64,000 nt of DNA from Actinobacteria bacterium HGW-Actinobacteria-6 (GTDB lineage Bacteria; Actinomycetota; Coriobacteriia; Anaerosomatales; Anaerosomataceae). The DNA is taken from positions 1 to 64,000 of the forward strand of contig PHEU01000004.1 in the NCBI GenBank assembly GCA_002841295.1. The letters run 5' to 3'. This document shows, one piece after another, positions 17,210-25,717 of the stretch (positions are counted from its first letter, which is position 1; every line of letters begins with the position of its first letter). A program made the position numbers and the translations under genes. The notes beneath the pieces are model-generated. The model was not told where the DNA came from. It made no database searches and was given only the letters and a program-made list of their open reading frames with translations.

Positions 17210-18916
17210 GTGCAGCACCTGATCGAGACCCTCGTTCGCGATGCGCTGACCGCAGCCGTGGATTCCGGAGAGCTCACCCTGTCCGAGATGCCCGAGGTGA
17301 CCGTTGAGCGCCCGCGTGACGTCTCGCACGGTGACTGGGCGACCAATGTTGCCATGCGCGCCGCGAAGGCCGCAGGCATGCCACCACGGAAGGTCGCCGA
17401 GATCGTCTCGGCACGCATGTCGGGTCATCCCGATGTCGCCGCCGTTGAGATCGCAGGTCCCGGCTTCATCAACATCAGGCTCTCTAATGCCGCGCTTCAG
17501 CGCGTTGTCGTCGATGCGCGCGCCAAGGGCCTCGACTTCGGGCGTTCCGATGTCGGCGCCGGCCGCAGGGTGCAAGTCGAGTTCGTCTCGGCAAACCCGG
17601 TCGGTCCGATGCACGTCGGACACGGCCGCTGGGCCGCGCTCGGTGACTCGCTCGCACGCCTCCTCGGCCACGTCGGCTACTCGGTGGAGCGCGAGTTCTA
17701 CATCAACGATCAGGGCGTCCAGATGGACATCTTCGCCGAGTCCGTTGCGGCGCGCTATCTGGAGCTTGCCGGTCGCGACGTCGTCTTCCCTGAGGAGGGA
17801 TACCGCGGCGCGTACATCACCGACATCGCCCGCGAGATCCTGGCCGAGGAGGGCGAGCGTTGGGCCGACACATCGGCCACCGAGCGCGAATCGCACTTCA
17901 AGGAGAAGGCATATGCGCAGGTTCTTGCGCACCTCAAGAACGTGCTGTCGGGCATGGGCGTGACCTTCGACGTGTGGTTCTCCGAGCGGACACTGCACGC
18001 TCCAGGCGCCAACGGTGCCCCGAGCGCGATCGAGCGCTCGATGACGCGGCTGCGAGAGGCTGGCTATATCTACGAGGAGGAGGGGGCCACGTGGTTTCGC
18101 TCCACCGACTTCGGTGATGACAAGGACCGCGTCCTCAAGAAGGCCGACGGCAGCTACACATACTTCGCGGCTGACGTCGCGTATCACTGGAACAAGCTTG
18201 ACGAGCGTGGCTTCGACCTCGTCATCGACATCTGGGGCGCGGATCATCACGGCTACGTGAAGCGCATGGAAGCCGGTGTCGCGGCGCTCGGGCACCCGGG
18301 GCAGCTGCATCTCATCATCGGCCAGCTCGTGAACCTTTTCAGCAACGGTGAGGTCGTGCGCATGTCCAAGCGCACCGGCGAGATGGTCACTTTCGAAGAT
18401 TTGCTCGACGAGGTCGGTCCTGACGCCGCGCGCTACTTCTTCTTGCGCCGCTCAACCGACCAGGCGCTCGACTTCGACATCGCGCTTGCCAAAGAGCAGT
18501 CGAGCGACAACCCGGTCTTCTACGTACAGTACGCACACGCGCGCATCTGCTCGATCCTACGCAAGGCGGCCAGTAGCCCCGACGCGGAGGATGTCGCCGC
18601 TCTGGTTTCCGGTCTTATTCCGGCCAACGCGGACCTCTCGATCCTCACCGCCGAGGCTGAGCTCGCGCTCTTCCGTAAACTTGCCGAGTTCAGCGAGATC
18701 GTTGAGCTCGCCGCTGCCGGGTACGCCCCGAACAAGCTGACCCGCTATGCCGAGGAACTCGCGGCAACGTTCCATCAGTTCTACACGGTGTGCAAGGTCG
18801 TCGATCCCGATGCTCCTGAGCTCACCGTCGCGCGCCTGGCGGTGGTGGACGCCACTCGTACCGTACTTGAGGTCGTGCTCGGACTTCTCGGCGTGAGTGC
18901 GCCGCAGCGAATGTAG
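17210..18916 (+). CDS. argS: Arginyl-tRNA synthetase
   Basis: A 568-aa class I aminoacyl-tRNA synthetase that charges tRNA-Arg. It has the N-terminal Add-1 domain, the HIGH motif as HVGH in NPVGPMHVGHGRW, the KMSKS-like motif RMSKRTGEMV, and the DALR anticodon-binding domain starting near YVQYAHARICSIL. The GTG at 17210 is preferred over the GTG at 17201 because AAGGAG (17196-17201) is then 8 nt upstream. A short leader with TATCCT at 17169-17174 precedes it. It heads the aspartate-family block with lysA, hom and thrB. Confidence 0.95.
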   Translation: MQHLIETLVRDALTAAVDSGELTLSEMPEVTVERPRDVSHGDWATNVAMRAAKAAGMPPRKVAEIVSARMSGHPDVAAVEIAGPGFINIRLSNAALQRVVVDARAKGLDFGRSDVGAGRRVQVEFVSANPVGPMHVGHGRWAALGDSLARLLGHVGYSVEREFYINDQGVQMDIFAESVAARYLELAGRDVVFPEEGYRGAYITDIAREILAEEGERWADTSATERESHFKEKAYAQVLAHLKNVLSGMGVTFDVWFSERTLHAPGANGAPSAIERSMTRLREAGYIYEEEGATWFRSTDFGDDKDRVLKKADGSYTYFAADVAYHWNKLDERGFDLVIDIWGADHHGYVKRMEAGVAALGHPGQLHLIIGQLVNLFSNGEVVRMSKRTGEMVTFEDLLDEVGPDAARYFFLRRSTDQALDFDIALAKEQSSDNPVFYVQYAHARICSILRKAASSPDAEDVAALVSGLIPANADLSILTAEAELALFRKLAEFSEIVELAAAGYAPNKLTRYAEELAATFHQFYTVCKVVDPDAPELTVARLAVVDATRTVLEVVLGLLGVSAPQRM

Positions 18917-18924
18917 GATGTCTG

Positions 18925-18948
18925 CGGCGCCTCACCGGGGCGCCGTTT
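18925..18948 (+). terminator. Weak hairpin between argS and lysA
   Basis: CGGCGCC (18925-18931) pairs with GGCGCCG (18939-18945), followed by only three T residues. It may attenuate rather than fully stop transcription between argS and lysA. Confidence 0.35.
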
Positions 18949-18969
18949 GCGTAAGAGAGGATGAACGAC

Positions 18970-20331
18970 ATGGGCAAGCCAACCGCACCTCGACCTCCGG
19001 CGGTCCCGGACCTCAAGACCGGCGCCGATCTGCTGTCTGTACTGCCGATGACCGCCGAGATCAAAGGCGGCCATCTCTTCATCGGCGGTGTAGACACCGT
19101 CGAGCTCGCTCGTGAGCAGGGGACGGCGCTCTACGTCATGGACGAGGCGACGATCCGCGAACAGCTCCGCGAGTACATCAAGTGGACGCGATTCCACTGG
19201 AAGGACGTTGACGTCGTATTCGCCGGCAAGGCGTTCATGTCTGTCGCGATGTGCAAGATCGTGGCCGAGGAAGACTGCTGTCTGGATGTCTCCAGCGGCG
19301 GTGAGTTGGCGTTCGCGCTTCGGGCAGGCTTCCCGATGGATCGCATCTACGTCCACGGCAACAACAAGACGCCGCTCGAGCTTGCCGAGTGCCTGGATGC
19401 CGGTGTCGGTCGCATCGTGGTCGACAGCTTCGAGGAGATGGATCGTCTCTCAACGCTGGCCTCGGAGCGCGGTGCTACGCAGAAGGTGCTCGTGCGTGTG
19501 ACCCCGGGTGTGGAAGCGGATACGCATGACTTCATAATGACCGGCGCCGAGGACTCCAAGTTCGGCTTCGGCCGCAATCAGGGTCTCGCGATGCAGGCGG
19601 TCGAGCGTGCGATCGCGCTTCCGGGCATCGAGTTCGATGGGCTGCACATGCACATCGGCAGCCAGATATTCGCGCTCAACAGCTTCGCGAAGGCGATCGA
19701 GGTCATCGTTGAGTTCATCGCGGAGATCAAGGAGCGCACGGGAGTCGAGGTGCGGATGCTCGACACCGGCGGTGGCCTCGGCATCGCATACGGCCTACCG
19801 GATGAGCCTTCTACCATCAAGGATTATGGGAAGGTCGTCGTCGACGGCATCAAGGAGGAGTGCGAGAAGCACGGCCTCACGGTGCCTGCGATGGCGGTCG
19901 AGCCGGGCCGCAGCATTGTCGCAAATGCAGGCGTCACGCTGTATACCGTGGGCTCCATCAAGGAGATCCCGGGTATCCGCACGTACGTCGCGGTCGACGG
20001 CGGCATGTCCGACAACATCCGGACGTCGCTCTATGACGCGCACTACGAGGCGCTCATCGCCAACAAGGCGGACAAGCCACGCGAGATGGTAGCGACAGTC
20101 GCTGGCAAGCACTGCGAGAGCGGCGACATCGTCGTGAACGACGCCCCGCTACAGGTCCCGGAAGTCGACGACGTGCTGTGCGTATGTGCAACCGGCGCCT
20201 ACTGCCAGTCGATGAGCAGCAACTACAACAAGCAGGTGCGCCCCGGCGTCGTGATGGTGAACGACGGTGTCGCCCGCGTGATCATTCGCCGAGAGACGTA
20301 CGACGACCTCATGAAGTGCGAGCTCGGGTAG
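18970..20331 (+). CDS. lysA: Diaminopimelate decarboxylase
   Basis: A 453-aa PLP enzyme of the alanine-racemase fold that converts meso-diaminopimelate to lysine. The PLP lysine is K87 in VFAGKAFMS. Other family blocks are DVSSGGELAFAL, the glycine-rich LDTGGGLGI, EPGRSIVANAG, and the C-terminal CESGDI and VCATGAYCQSMSSNYN, which supplies the active-site cysteine and tyrosine. ATG at 18970 has GAGAGG 9 nt upstream. An in-frame ATG at 18961 would leave no spacing to that site. Confidence 0.94.
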   Translation: MGKPTAPRPPAVPDLKTGADLLSVLPMTAEIKGGHLFIGGVDTVELAREQGTALYVMDEATIREQLREYIKWTRFHWKDVDVVFAGKAFMSVAMCKIVAEEDCCLDVSSGGELAFALRAGFPMDRIYVHGNNKTPLELAECLDAGVGRIVVDSFEEMDRLSTLASERGATQKVLVRVTPGVEADTHDFIMTGAEDSKFGFGRNQGLAMQAVERAIALPGIEFDGLHMHIGSQIFALNSFAKAIEVIVEFIAEIKERTGVEVRMLDTGGGLGIAYGLPDEPSTIKDYGKVVVDGIKEECEKHGLTVPAMAVEPGRSIVANAGVTLYTVGSIKEIPGIRTYVAVDGGMSDNIRTSLYDAHYEALIANKADKPREMVATVAGKHCESGDIVVNDAPLQVPEVDDVLCVCATGAYCQSMSSNYNKQVRPGVVMVNDGVARVIIRRETYDDLMKCELG

Positions 20332-20363
20332 AGGACAGAGCTGGCTCACTGATATCGCTCGGC

Positions 20364-20369
20364 TACAAT
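20364..20369 (+). promoter_or_regulatory. Candidate -10 box upstream of hom
   Basis: TACAAT lies 53 nt before the hom start codon. The hexamer 17 bp further upstream is CTGGCT, a poor -35, so the assignment rests on the -10 alone. Confidence 0.3.
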
Positions 20370-20421
20370 GGACAGACCGCGCGCTAACCCTGCGTGGCGG
20401 TTCGGATTCCAGGAGGACTTC

Positions 20422-21708
20422 ATGCGTACAGTTCGTGTCGGACTCATCGGCCTAGGTACTGTCGGTTCTGGCGTCGTCGATATCCTTCGTCGGCATCGGG
20501 CGGACTTCGTCACGCGCGCCGGTGTCGATATCGAGCTCACGCGTTTTGCGGATCGCAACGAGGCACGCTTCAAGGAGCTTGGTCTCCCCGCCGAGGCATG
20601 CACGACTGATGCGGCGGACGTGCTCGGCGACCCGGACGTCGATGTTGTCATCGAGCTCATCGGTGGAACGGGGATCGCCCGCGACGTCGTTCTCGGCGCG
20701 CTGTCGGCCGGCAAGAGCGTTGTCACCGCGAACAAGGCGCTCATGGCCACGCATGGCCGAGAGGTGATGGACGCGGCTGATACGCACGGCGTCGACATCC
20801 TGTTCGAGGCGGCGGTCGGCGGCGGAATCCCGATCATCGGGCCGCTCAAGCACTCTCTTGTAAGCAACGAGATCACGGCCGTCTACGGTATCGTCAACGG
20901 CACAACCAACTACATGCTCACTCGTATGGCCGAGGACGGCCTCGACTACGACGCCGCACTTGCAGAGGCGCAGGAGCGTGGATTCGCCGAGGCTGACCCT
21001 ACAGCTGACGTTGATGGTCTAGACGCCGCTGCAAAGATCGCGATTCTCTCGTCGATCGCGTTCAACTCGCGTGTGACGTTCGCCCAGGTGCCGGTTGAAG
21101 GCATCCGGTCACTCTCTCCTGAGGACATTTCCTACGCCGCCGAGATGGGCTACACCATCAAGCTCATCGCCATCGCACGCCGTGCCGAGGGCGGGATCGA
21201 CGTTCGCGTTCACCCGACCATGATTCGCGAGGAGCATCCACTCGCGAAGGTCTCCGGCGTCTACAACGCGATCTACGTCGTCGGCGATTCAGTCGGCGAG
21301 ACTATGTTCTTCGGCGAAGGTGCGGGATCGCTTCCTGCCGCCTCGGCGGTCGTTGGTGACGTGATCGAGGTGGCGCGACATATCCAGCGGGGCTGCCTGG
21401 CGCTCGTCGGCTGCACGTGCCACGAAGAGCTGGCAGTGCGCGACCTCGGTGAGCTTGAGACCGAGTACTACGTTCGTTTGCTTGTTCGTGACGAGCCCGG
21501 TGTGCTTGCCGCAGTTGCGAGCATCTTCGGTGAGCACGGCGTCTCGATTGCATCCGTCATCCAGAAACGTGCGCTGGTCGCGGGCGCGGAGATCGTGTAC
21601 GCGACTCACCGCGCGTCCGAGCGGGCTGTTCGCGAGGCGCTAGCTGAAATCGATTCGCTAGCAGTCGTCGATGTGGTTGAGTCGGTTATCCGCGTAGAGG
21701 AGCTGTGA
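20422..21708 (+). CDS. hom: Homoserine dehydrogenase
   Basis: A 428-aa NAD(P)-dependent enzyme that reduces aspartate semialdehyde to homoserine. It has the Rossmann GLGTVGSG at the N-terminus, the segment FEAAVGGGIPIIGPLK with the catalytic region, and a C-terminal ACT domain (about 350-428) typical of threonine-feedback-inhibited enzymes. ATG at 20422 follows AGGAGG with 5-nt spacing. Upstream in-frame ATG codons lack ribosome sites. The last base pairs overlap the thrB GTG. Confidence 0.96.
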   Translation: MRTVRVGLIGLGTVGSGVVDILRRHRADFVTRAGVDIELTRFADRNEARFKELGLPAEACTTDAADVLGDPDVDVVIELIGGTGIARDVVLGALSAGKSVVTANKALMATHGREVMDAADTHGVDILFEAAVGGGIPIIGPLKHSLVSNEITAVYGIVNGTTNYMLTRMAEDGLDYDAALAEAQERGFAEADPTADVDGLDAAAKIAILSSIAFNSRVTFAQVPVEGIRSLSPEDISYAAEMGYTIKLIAIARRAEGGIDVRVHPTMIREEHPLAKVSGVYNAIYVVGDSVGETMFFGEGAGSLPAASAVVGDVIEVARHIQRGCLALVGCTCHEELAVRDLGELETEYYVRLLVRDEPGVLAAVASIFGEHGVSIASVIQKRALVAGAEIVYATHRASERAVREALAEIDSLAVVDVVESVIRVEEL

Positions 21709-22616
21709 CGCTTACCGTGGCCGCGCGCGTTCGTGTTCCCGCAACATCTGCCAATCTCGGCCCCGGATACGACTCATTCGGCCTGGCGCTTGCGCTCTAC
21801 GACGTCTTTGACGCCGAGCCCGCCGAGACCTGGCGCGTTGAGCTCGTCGGCGAAGGGGAGGGCATCCTGTCGACCGGCGAGGACAATCTGGTCGTCCGTG
21901 CCATGAGGCGCGTGTTCGCCGAGGTTGGTTACTCTGGTGCCGCGATCGTGCGCTGCGACAACGGCATCCCGGTCGGACGTGGGCTGGGCTCCTCGGCAGC
22001 AGCTATCGTCGGGGGACTGTTGCTGGGTGACATCATCGCCGGTGTGGGGCTAGCTCCCGAGCGAATCTTCGAACTAGCGTCGGAGCTGGAGGGCCATCCC
22101 GACAACGTTGCCGCCGCGATCTTCGGCGGCTTCACGATGTGCTGGCGCGACGGCGGCGTGCCGCGTATGGTGCGCATTGAGCCTGGTGGTGGTCTTGCCG
22201 CTGTCGTTGCCGTGAGTGAGGCAAGCCTGTCCACCGTTGAAGCCCGAGAGGCGTTGCCGGACTCCGTCCCGCATGCAGACGCAGCTTTCAGCGCCGGGCG
22301 CGCAGGGCTTCTCTCGGCAGGCATCACGCTTGGTAGGGGCGACCTCATCACGACTGGCCTTTCCGATCGACTTCATGAGCCGTATCGGGAGCACCTCATG
22401 CCGGACATCGCGGCAACGCGCAGTGCGCTCATTTCGGCAGGTGCAACGGGGGCGGTGCTCTCCGGCGCAGGCCCCACCGTGCTCGGCTTGCTCGCTGCCG
22501 AGAGTGACGAGGCTGCACTTCGACTCGCAGGCGAGGTCGTCGACCGCGTCGGGGCATTGCCCGGGCGCCAGACCTTCGCATTCAGCGTCGATCGTGACGG
22601 AGCCGAAGTACACTGA
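21705..22616 (+). CDS. thrB: Homoserine kinase
   Basis: A 303-aa GHMP-family kinase that phosphorylates homoserine for threonine synthesis. The substrate loop VPATSANLGPGYDSFGLAL and the ATP-binding GHMP motif PVGRGLGSSAAA are clear; a third motif SGAGPTVLGL lies near the C-terminus. The GTG start overlaps the hom stop (GTGA). Threonine synthase is not adjacent. Confidence 0.96.
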   Translation: MTLTVAARVRVPATSANLGPGYDSFGLALALYDVFDAEPAETWRVELVGEGEGILSTGEDNLVVRAMRRVFAEVGYSGAAIVRCDNGIPVGRGLGSSAAAIVGGLLLGDIIAGVGLAPERIFELASELEGHPDNVAAAIFGGFTMCWRDGGVPRMVRIEPGGGLAAVVAVSEASLSTVEAREALPDSVPHADAAFSAGRAGLLSAGITLGRGDLITTGLSDRLHEPYREHLMPDIAATRSALISAGATGAVLSGAGPTVLGLLAAESDEAALRLAGEVVDRVGALPGRQTFAFSVDRDGAEVH

Positions 22617-22633
22617 TGCCCGGGAGGTGTGAG

Positions 22634-24040
22634 GTGCCGGCTGCGATAACGGGGGACGCGAACAGCACGCGACTGCCTTCGCTTCACACTGTGATTCTTG
22701 CGCTGTGTATCGTGGCGGCAGCCGTCACTGGCGCGTATCTTTCCCAGTCGGGCCTTCAGTGGCCAAGTGGATACGTGTTGCTGCCGGCGACGATCGCGGT
22801 CGTGCTCGCTGCTCTTGCGCTCACAAAGCCCGATGTGGGGCTTATCTTGCTGCTCGTCGCGATTCCGCTCTTCGATTTTGCCACCCTAGGGCCGGCTGCA
22901 GCTCCCTTCACCGCCGCTCACGTGTTGCTCGTCGCGACGATTCTCGGCTGGCTTGCCCGCGTCGTACGCGACCGGGGCGAGACGCTTCCGGCACCGACGT
23001 GGCTTCTTGGCGGCCTCTCGCTCCTGGTTGTTGCAGGACTTGGCTCGATGATCGCCTCGCTTGCCCCCGCCACAACCGCCTTCAACACCTTCCGCTTGTT
23101 GACGCTCCTGCTGCTATCGGCGGTCGTGATGTGGCGCGCATCAACTCCCAAACGCGCACATGAACTCGTCGTTTGGCTCGTCTGGATAGCAGTGGCGCTC
23201 GTCGGTGTGGAAGTGCTGCAGTATCTCGTACCGGGCATCGGAATCGGTCGTATCGCTACCCAAGGTCTTGAGTCATCCGCACTGCTCGTGCGACCCGCAG
23301 TCTTCTTCCTTGACCCGAACTTCCTTGCTGGTTATCTATCAGCGGCCGCATTGGTGTGCTTCGCAATGCTCGTGCGGAGCCGCAGGTGGATGGAGGTCGT
23401 GGGTTGGGGAGTACCCGGCGCGGTCACTGCTGGCGGCATGCTCCTCACCTTCTCGCGCTCGGCGTGGGTCGGTTTCGCCGTCGGTGCGGTGCTCGTGTTG
23501 CTGACCGCGCCCGCCAAGCGGCGCAAGTGGCTCATCATCGTTACGGTTGCACTCGCGTTCGCAGCGATACCGTTCCTGCCCTCCACGGTCACCGATCGGG
23601 TCGCCACGCTGTTCAATCCGCAGTCTGTGAACTCGCTCTCAACGCGCTACCTGATGATCGTCTCAAGCGTCGCGATGCTCGGACGCTACTGGCTCACGGG
23701 CACCGGACTTGGTGCCTTCGAGCTCGCCTACCCATCATACCGACAGCCCGGGGCGCTCGCCCGTATCCTGCATCCGCATCAGCTATTCCTTTCGCTGTGG
23801 GTTGAGATGGGGTTGCTCGGCCTGCTTGCTGAGTTGGTCATATTCGCCGGCATAGGCGTTGCATGGTTCAAGATCCATCGCCGAGGCTACCCTGGCCTGA
23901 GCGTCGCCGTGCTCGTTGCGGCGGTCGCGTTGGTCGTTGAGTCGTTCTTCCAGTACTATCTGTTCTTCGAGTACCTCTGGCTGTTCTTGGCACTTCTGGC
24001 AGCAGTATCGGTCCATCGCGAGGAGGTCTCCGGTGCCTGA
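22634..24040 (+). CDS. O-antigen ligase/polymerase-like membrane protein (copy 1)
   Basis: A 468-aa polytopic protein with about ten helices and the Wzy_C/RfaL-type conserved loop SLSTRYLMIVSSVAMLGRYWLTGTGLGAFELAYPSY, where R and H residues bind lipid-linked glycans. Its role would be joining or polymerising repeat units outside the membrane. The GTG at 22634 has GGGAGG 6 nt upstream; an ATG at 22616 that overlaps the thrB stop (TGATG) is an alternative. It is followed by a coupled Wzz-like gene. A clear paralogue is encoded at 59375-60763, with the same downstream partner. Confidence 0.85.
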   Translation: MPAAITGDANSTRLPSLHTVILALCIVAAAVTGAYLSQSGLQWPSGYVLLPATIAVVLAALALTKPDVGLILLLVAIPLFDFATLGPAAAPFTAAHVLLVATILGWLARVVRDRGETLPAPTWLLGGLSLLVVAGLGSMIASLAPATTAFNTFRLLTLLLLSAVVMWRASTPKRAHELVVWLVWIAVALVGVEVLQYLVPGIGIGRIATQGLESSALLVRPAVFFLDPNFLAGYLSAAALVCFAMLVRSRRWMEVVGWGVPGAVTAGGMLLTFSRSAWVGFAVGAVLVLLTAPAKRRKWLIIVTVALAFAAIPFLPSTVTDRVATLFNPQSVNSLSTRYLMIVSSVAMLGRYWLTGTGLGAFELAYPSYRQPGALARILHPHQLFLSLWVEMGLLGLLAELVIFAGIGVAWFKIHRRGYPGLSVAVLVAAVALVVESFFQYYLFFEYLWLFLALLAAVSVHREEVSGA

Positions 24041-24806
24041 GCATCACCACCCCACGTTTCTGGAAGCGGTCCGCCGAGAGTGGTGGATTCCGCTCACAGT
24101 CATGCTGCTGGCGGGCCTGATCTCCGCTGCGGTATCCTCAGCAAACCCTGAACCACTCTACGAAGGCACGGCGCTTCTGAGCGTCGACTCGCCGACGCTG
24201 TCAAAATTCCCTGACCTGCCGAGAGTCGACTACATGCTTCGCGAGATCACAGGGGATGAGTTCGCCTCGGTCATTGCCAGCAGGACGCTGGTCGCGAGCG
24301 ATACGATTCTGGCCGAGCTGCGTGCGTCCACTCGCGACGATCCGCCGCGCCAGCTCGTCATCACGTTCCGCTCGTCTGATAAGGCCGAGGCCTCGACCGT
24401 GACATCGGCTGCAGCCGGATACGCCGCCGTCAGAGCCGCAGAGCTTGGTGGCAAGGAGATCTATGAGCTTCAGCGGCGTGTGACCGAGACCCAGCGCGCC
24501 CTCAAAGAAGTGCAGGGAATCCGCTCAGAAGCAGGCCGAAATGCCGACGAGACGTTCAGGTTGTCGTCAGCGGGTACGCAGTGGGAGATGCGTATGCGTC
24601 TGTATGAGGACTCGCTCGCGCTGCGAACACTCCGAAATGCCTACTACTACAACGGGAATCTTGACGTGCAAGACGTCGCGCCGGTGCGACGCAGGGGAGC
24701 AACCATCTTAGGTGCGCTCATCTTCGGATTGGTGCTCGGGCTCGTGATAGCCGTGTTCCGGGAAGCGCTGCTTTCGAGGCCGCCGAGGCGCTCTGTAGCC
24801 GAATAG
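24033..24806 (+). CDS. Wzz-like chain-length determinant protein (copy 1)
   Basis: A 257-aa protein with an N-terminal helix (about 20-38), a periplasm-like coiled middle and a C-terminal helix (about 226-247). This is the Wzz/PCP arrangement. No BY-kinase domain is attached. It should set the length of the glycan made with the preceding ligase or polymerase. The GTG start at 24033 has AGGAGG 6 nt upstream and overlaps the previous stop (GTGCCTGA). The primary sequence is divergent, so the assignment rests on topology and context. Confidence 0.7.
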   Translation: MPEHHHPTFLEAVRREWWIPLTVMLLAGLISAAVSSANPEPLYEGTALLSVDSPTLSKFPDLPRVDYMLREITGDEFASVIASRTLVASDTILAELRASTRDDPPRQLVITFRSSDKAEASTVTSAAAGYAAVRAAELGGKEIYELQRRVTETQRALKEVQGIRSEAGRNADETFRLSSAGTQWEMRMRLYEDSLALRTLRNAYYYNGNLDVQDVAPVRRRGATILGALIFGLVLGLVIAVFREALLSRPPRRSVAE

Positions 24807-24831
24807 CCACTGCGAGTCGTTCAGGCATACT

Positions 24832-24862
24832 TGACGAGAACGCCTGTTATCTGGGAACAATA
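24832..24862 (+). promoter_or_regulatory. Candidate promoter of the cyclic diphosphoglycerate operon
   Basis: TTGACG (24832-24837) and AACAAT (24857-24862) are 19 bp apart. This is the best -35 match in the 119-nt gap before the metallophosphoesterase gene and would give a leader of about 55 nt. Confidence 0.4.
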
Positions 24863-24925
24863 GGAATGTCCCCTCAGTACTCCTCGCTTCTTCCACGGTT
24901 GTAGCCACCGGTCGGAGGACCCCCC

Positions 24926-25717
24926 ATGAGCGACGCCAAGCCATTCGTCATCGCGCAGATATCCGATCTGCACTGCGGCTCGCAGTATCACATCCCGAGC
25001 CTGGCCACTCGCGTCATCGATGAAATCAACGACTTGCAGCCTGACGTGCTGGTTGTGACCGGCGACCTTACGGACATGGGGTTTCGGCAGGAATTCAAGG
25101 CGGCGAAGAATCTCATCACTCGCATGAACGTCGAGCACAAGATGGTTCTTCTCGGCAACCACGACGCCCGCAACGTTGGAGACATGCACTTCGAGGAGCT
25201 GTTCGGGGCGCGCTCGACCGAGCTCAGGTTGCCTGGCGTGCGTATCCTCGGGCTTGACTCATCTGAGCCAGACCTTGATGGCGGGCGCGTAGGTCGCGAG
25301 CGGTACAGGTGGATCGAGGAACGCTTCTCCGATCCCGATGAGTTCAAGATCGTGTGCGTGCATCACCACCTACTTCCGGTTCCGGGCACCGGTCGTGAGC
25401 GAAACATCGTCTTTGACGCTGGCGACTTGCTGCGCGTGCTCACGACGAGCGGCTGCAACATGGTTCTCTGCGGTCACAAGCATGTTCCGCATGTGTGGCG
25501 GCTGGAGAGCATGGTTGTCGTCAACGCAGGTACTGCGTGCTCGTACCGGCTCCGCGGCAAGACACAGGCTTCCTACAACATCATCGAGGTCTACCCTGAT
25601 CGCGTTCGGATCGTGCTCAAGCACCCGTTCGGCGACCCGGAGCCGGTCGCTGACTTCGAGCGGACACCGGCTCGGGAGTGTCTGTGGCATCCAGCTTCGG
25701 GAGGTGAAGCGCTGTGA
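24926..25717 (+). CDS. Calcineurin-like metallophosphoesterase (CpdA/ICC-type)
   Basis: A 263-aa binuclear-metal phosphoesterase. All metal-ligand blocks are present: D14-x-H16 (SDLH), GDLTD with D47, GNHD with H79, the histidine run HHH at 146-148 and GHKH at 183-186. The order and spacing resemble class III cyclic-nucleotide phosphodiesterases. It is the first gene of a coupled series: its stop overlaps the start of the cyclic 2,3-diphosphoglycerate synthetase gene (GTGA). From that context its substrate could be cyclic 2,3-diphosphoglycerate, but cAMP, other phosphodiesters or lipid phosphates cannot be excluded. GGAGGA precedes the ATG. Confidence 0.9.
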   Translation: MSDAKPFVIAQISDLHCGSQYHIPSLATRVIDEINDLQPDVLVVTGDLTDMGFRQEFKAAKNLITRMNVEHKMVLLGNHDARNVGDMHFEELFGARSTELRLPGVRILGLDSSEPDLDGGRVGRERYRWIEERFSDPDEFKIVCVHHHLLPVPGTGRERNIVFDAGDLLRVLTTSGCNMVLCGHKHVPHVWRLESMVVVNAGTACSYRLRGKTQASYNIIEVYPDRVRIVLKHPFGDPEPVADFERTPARECLWHPASGGEAL

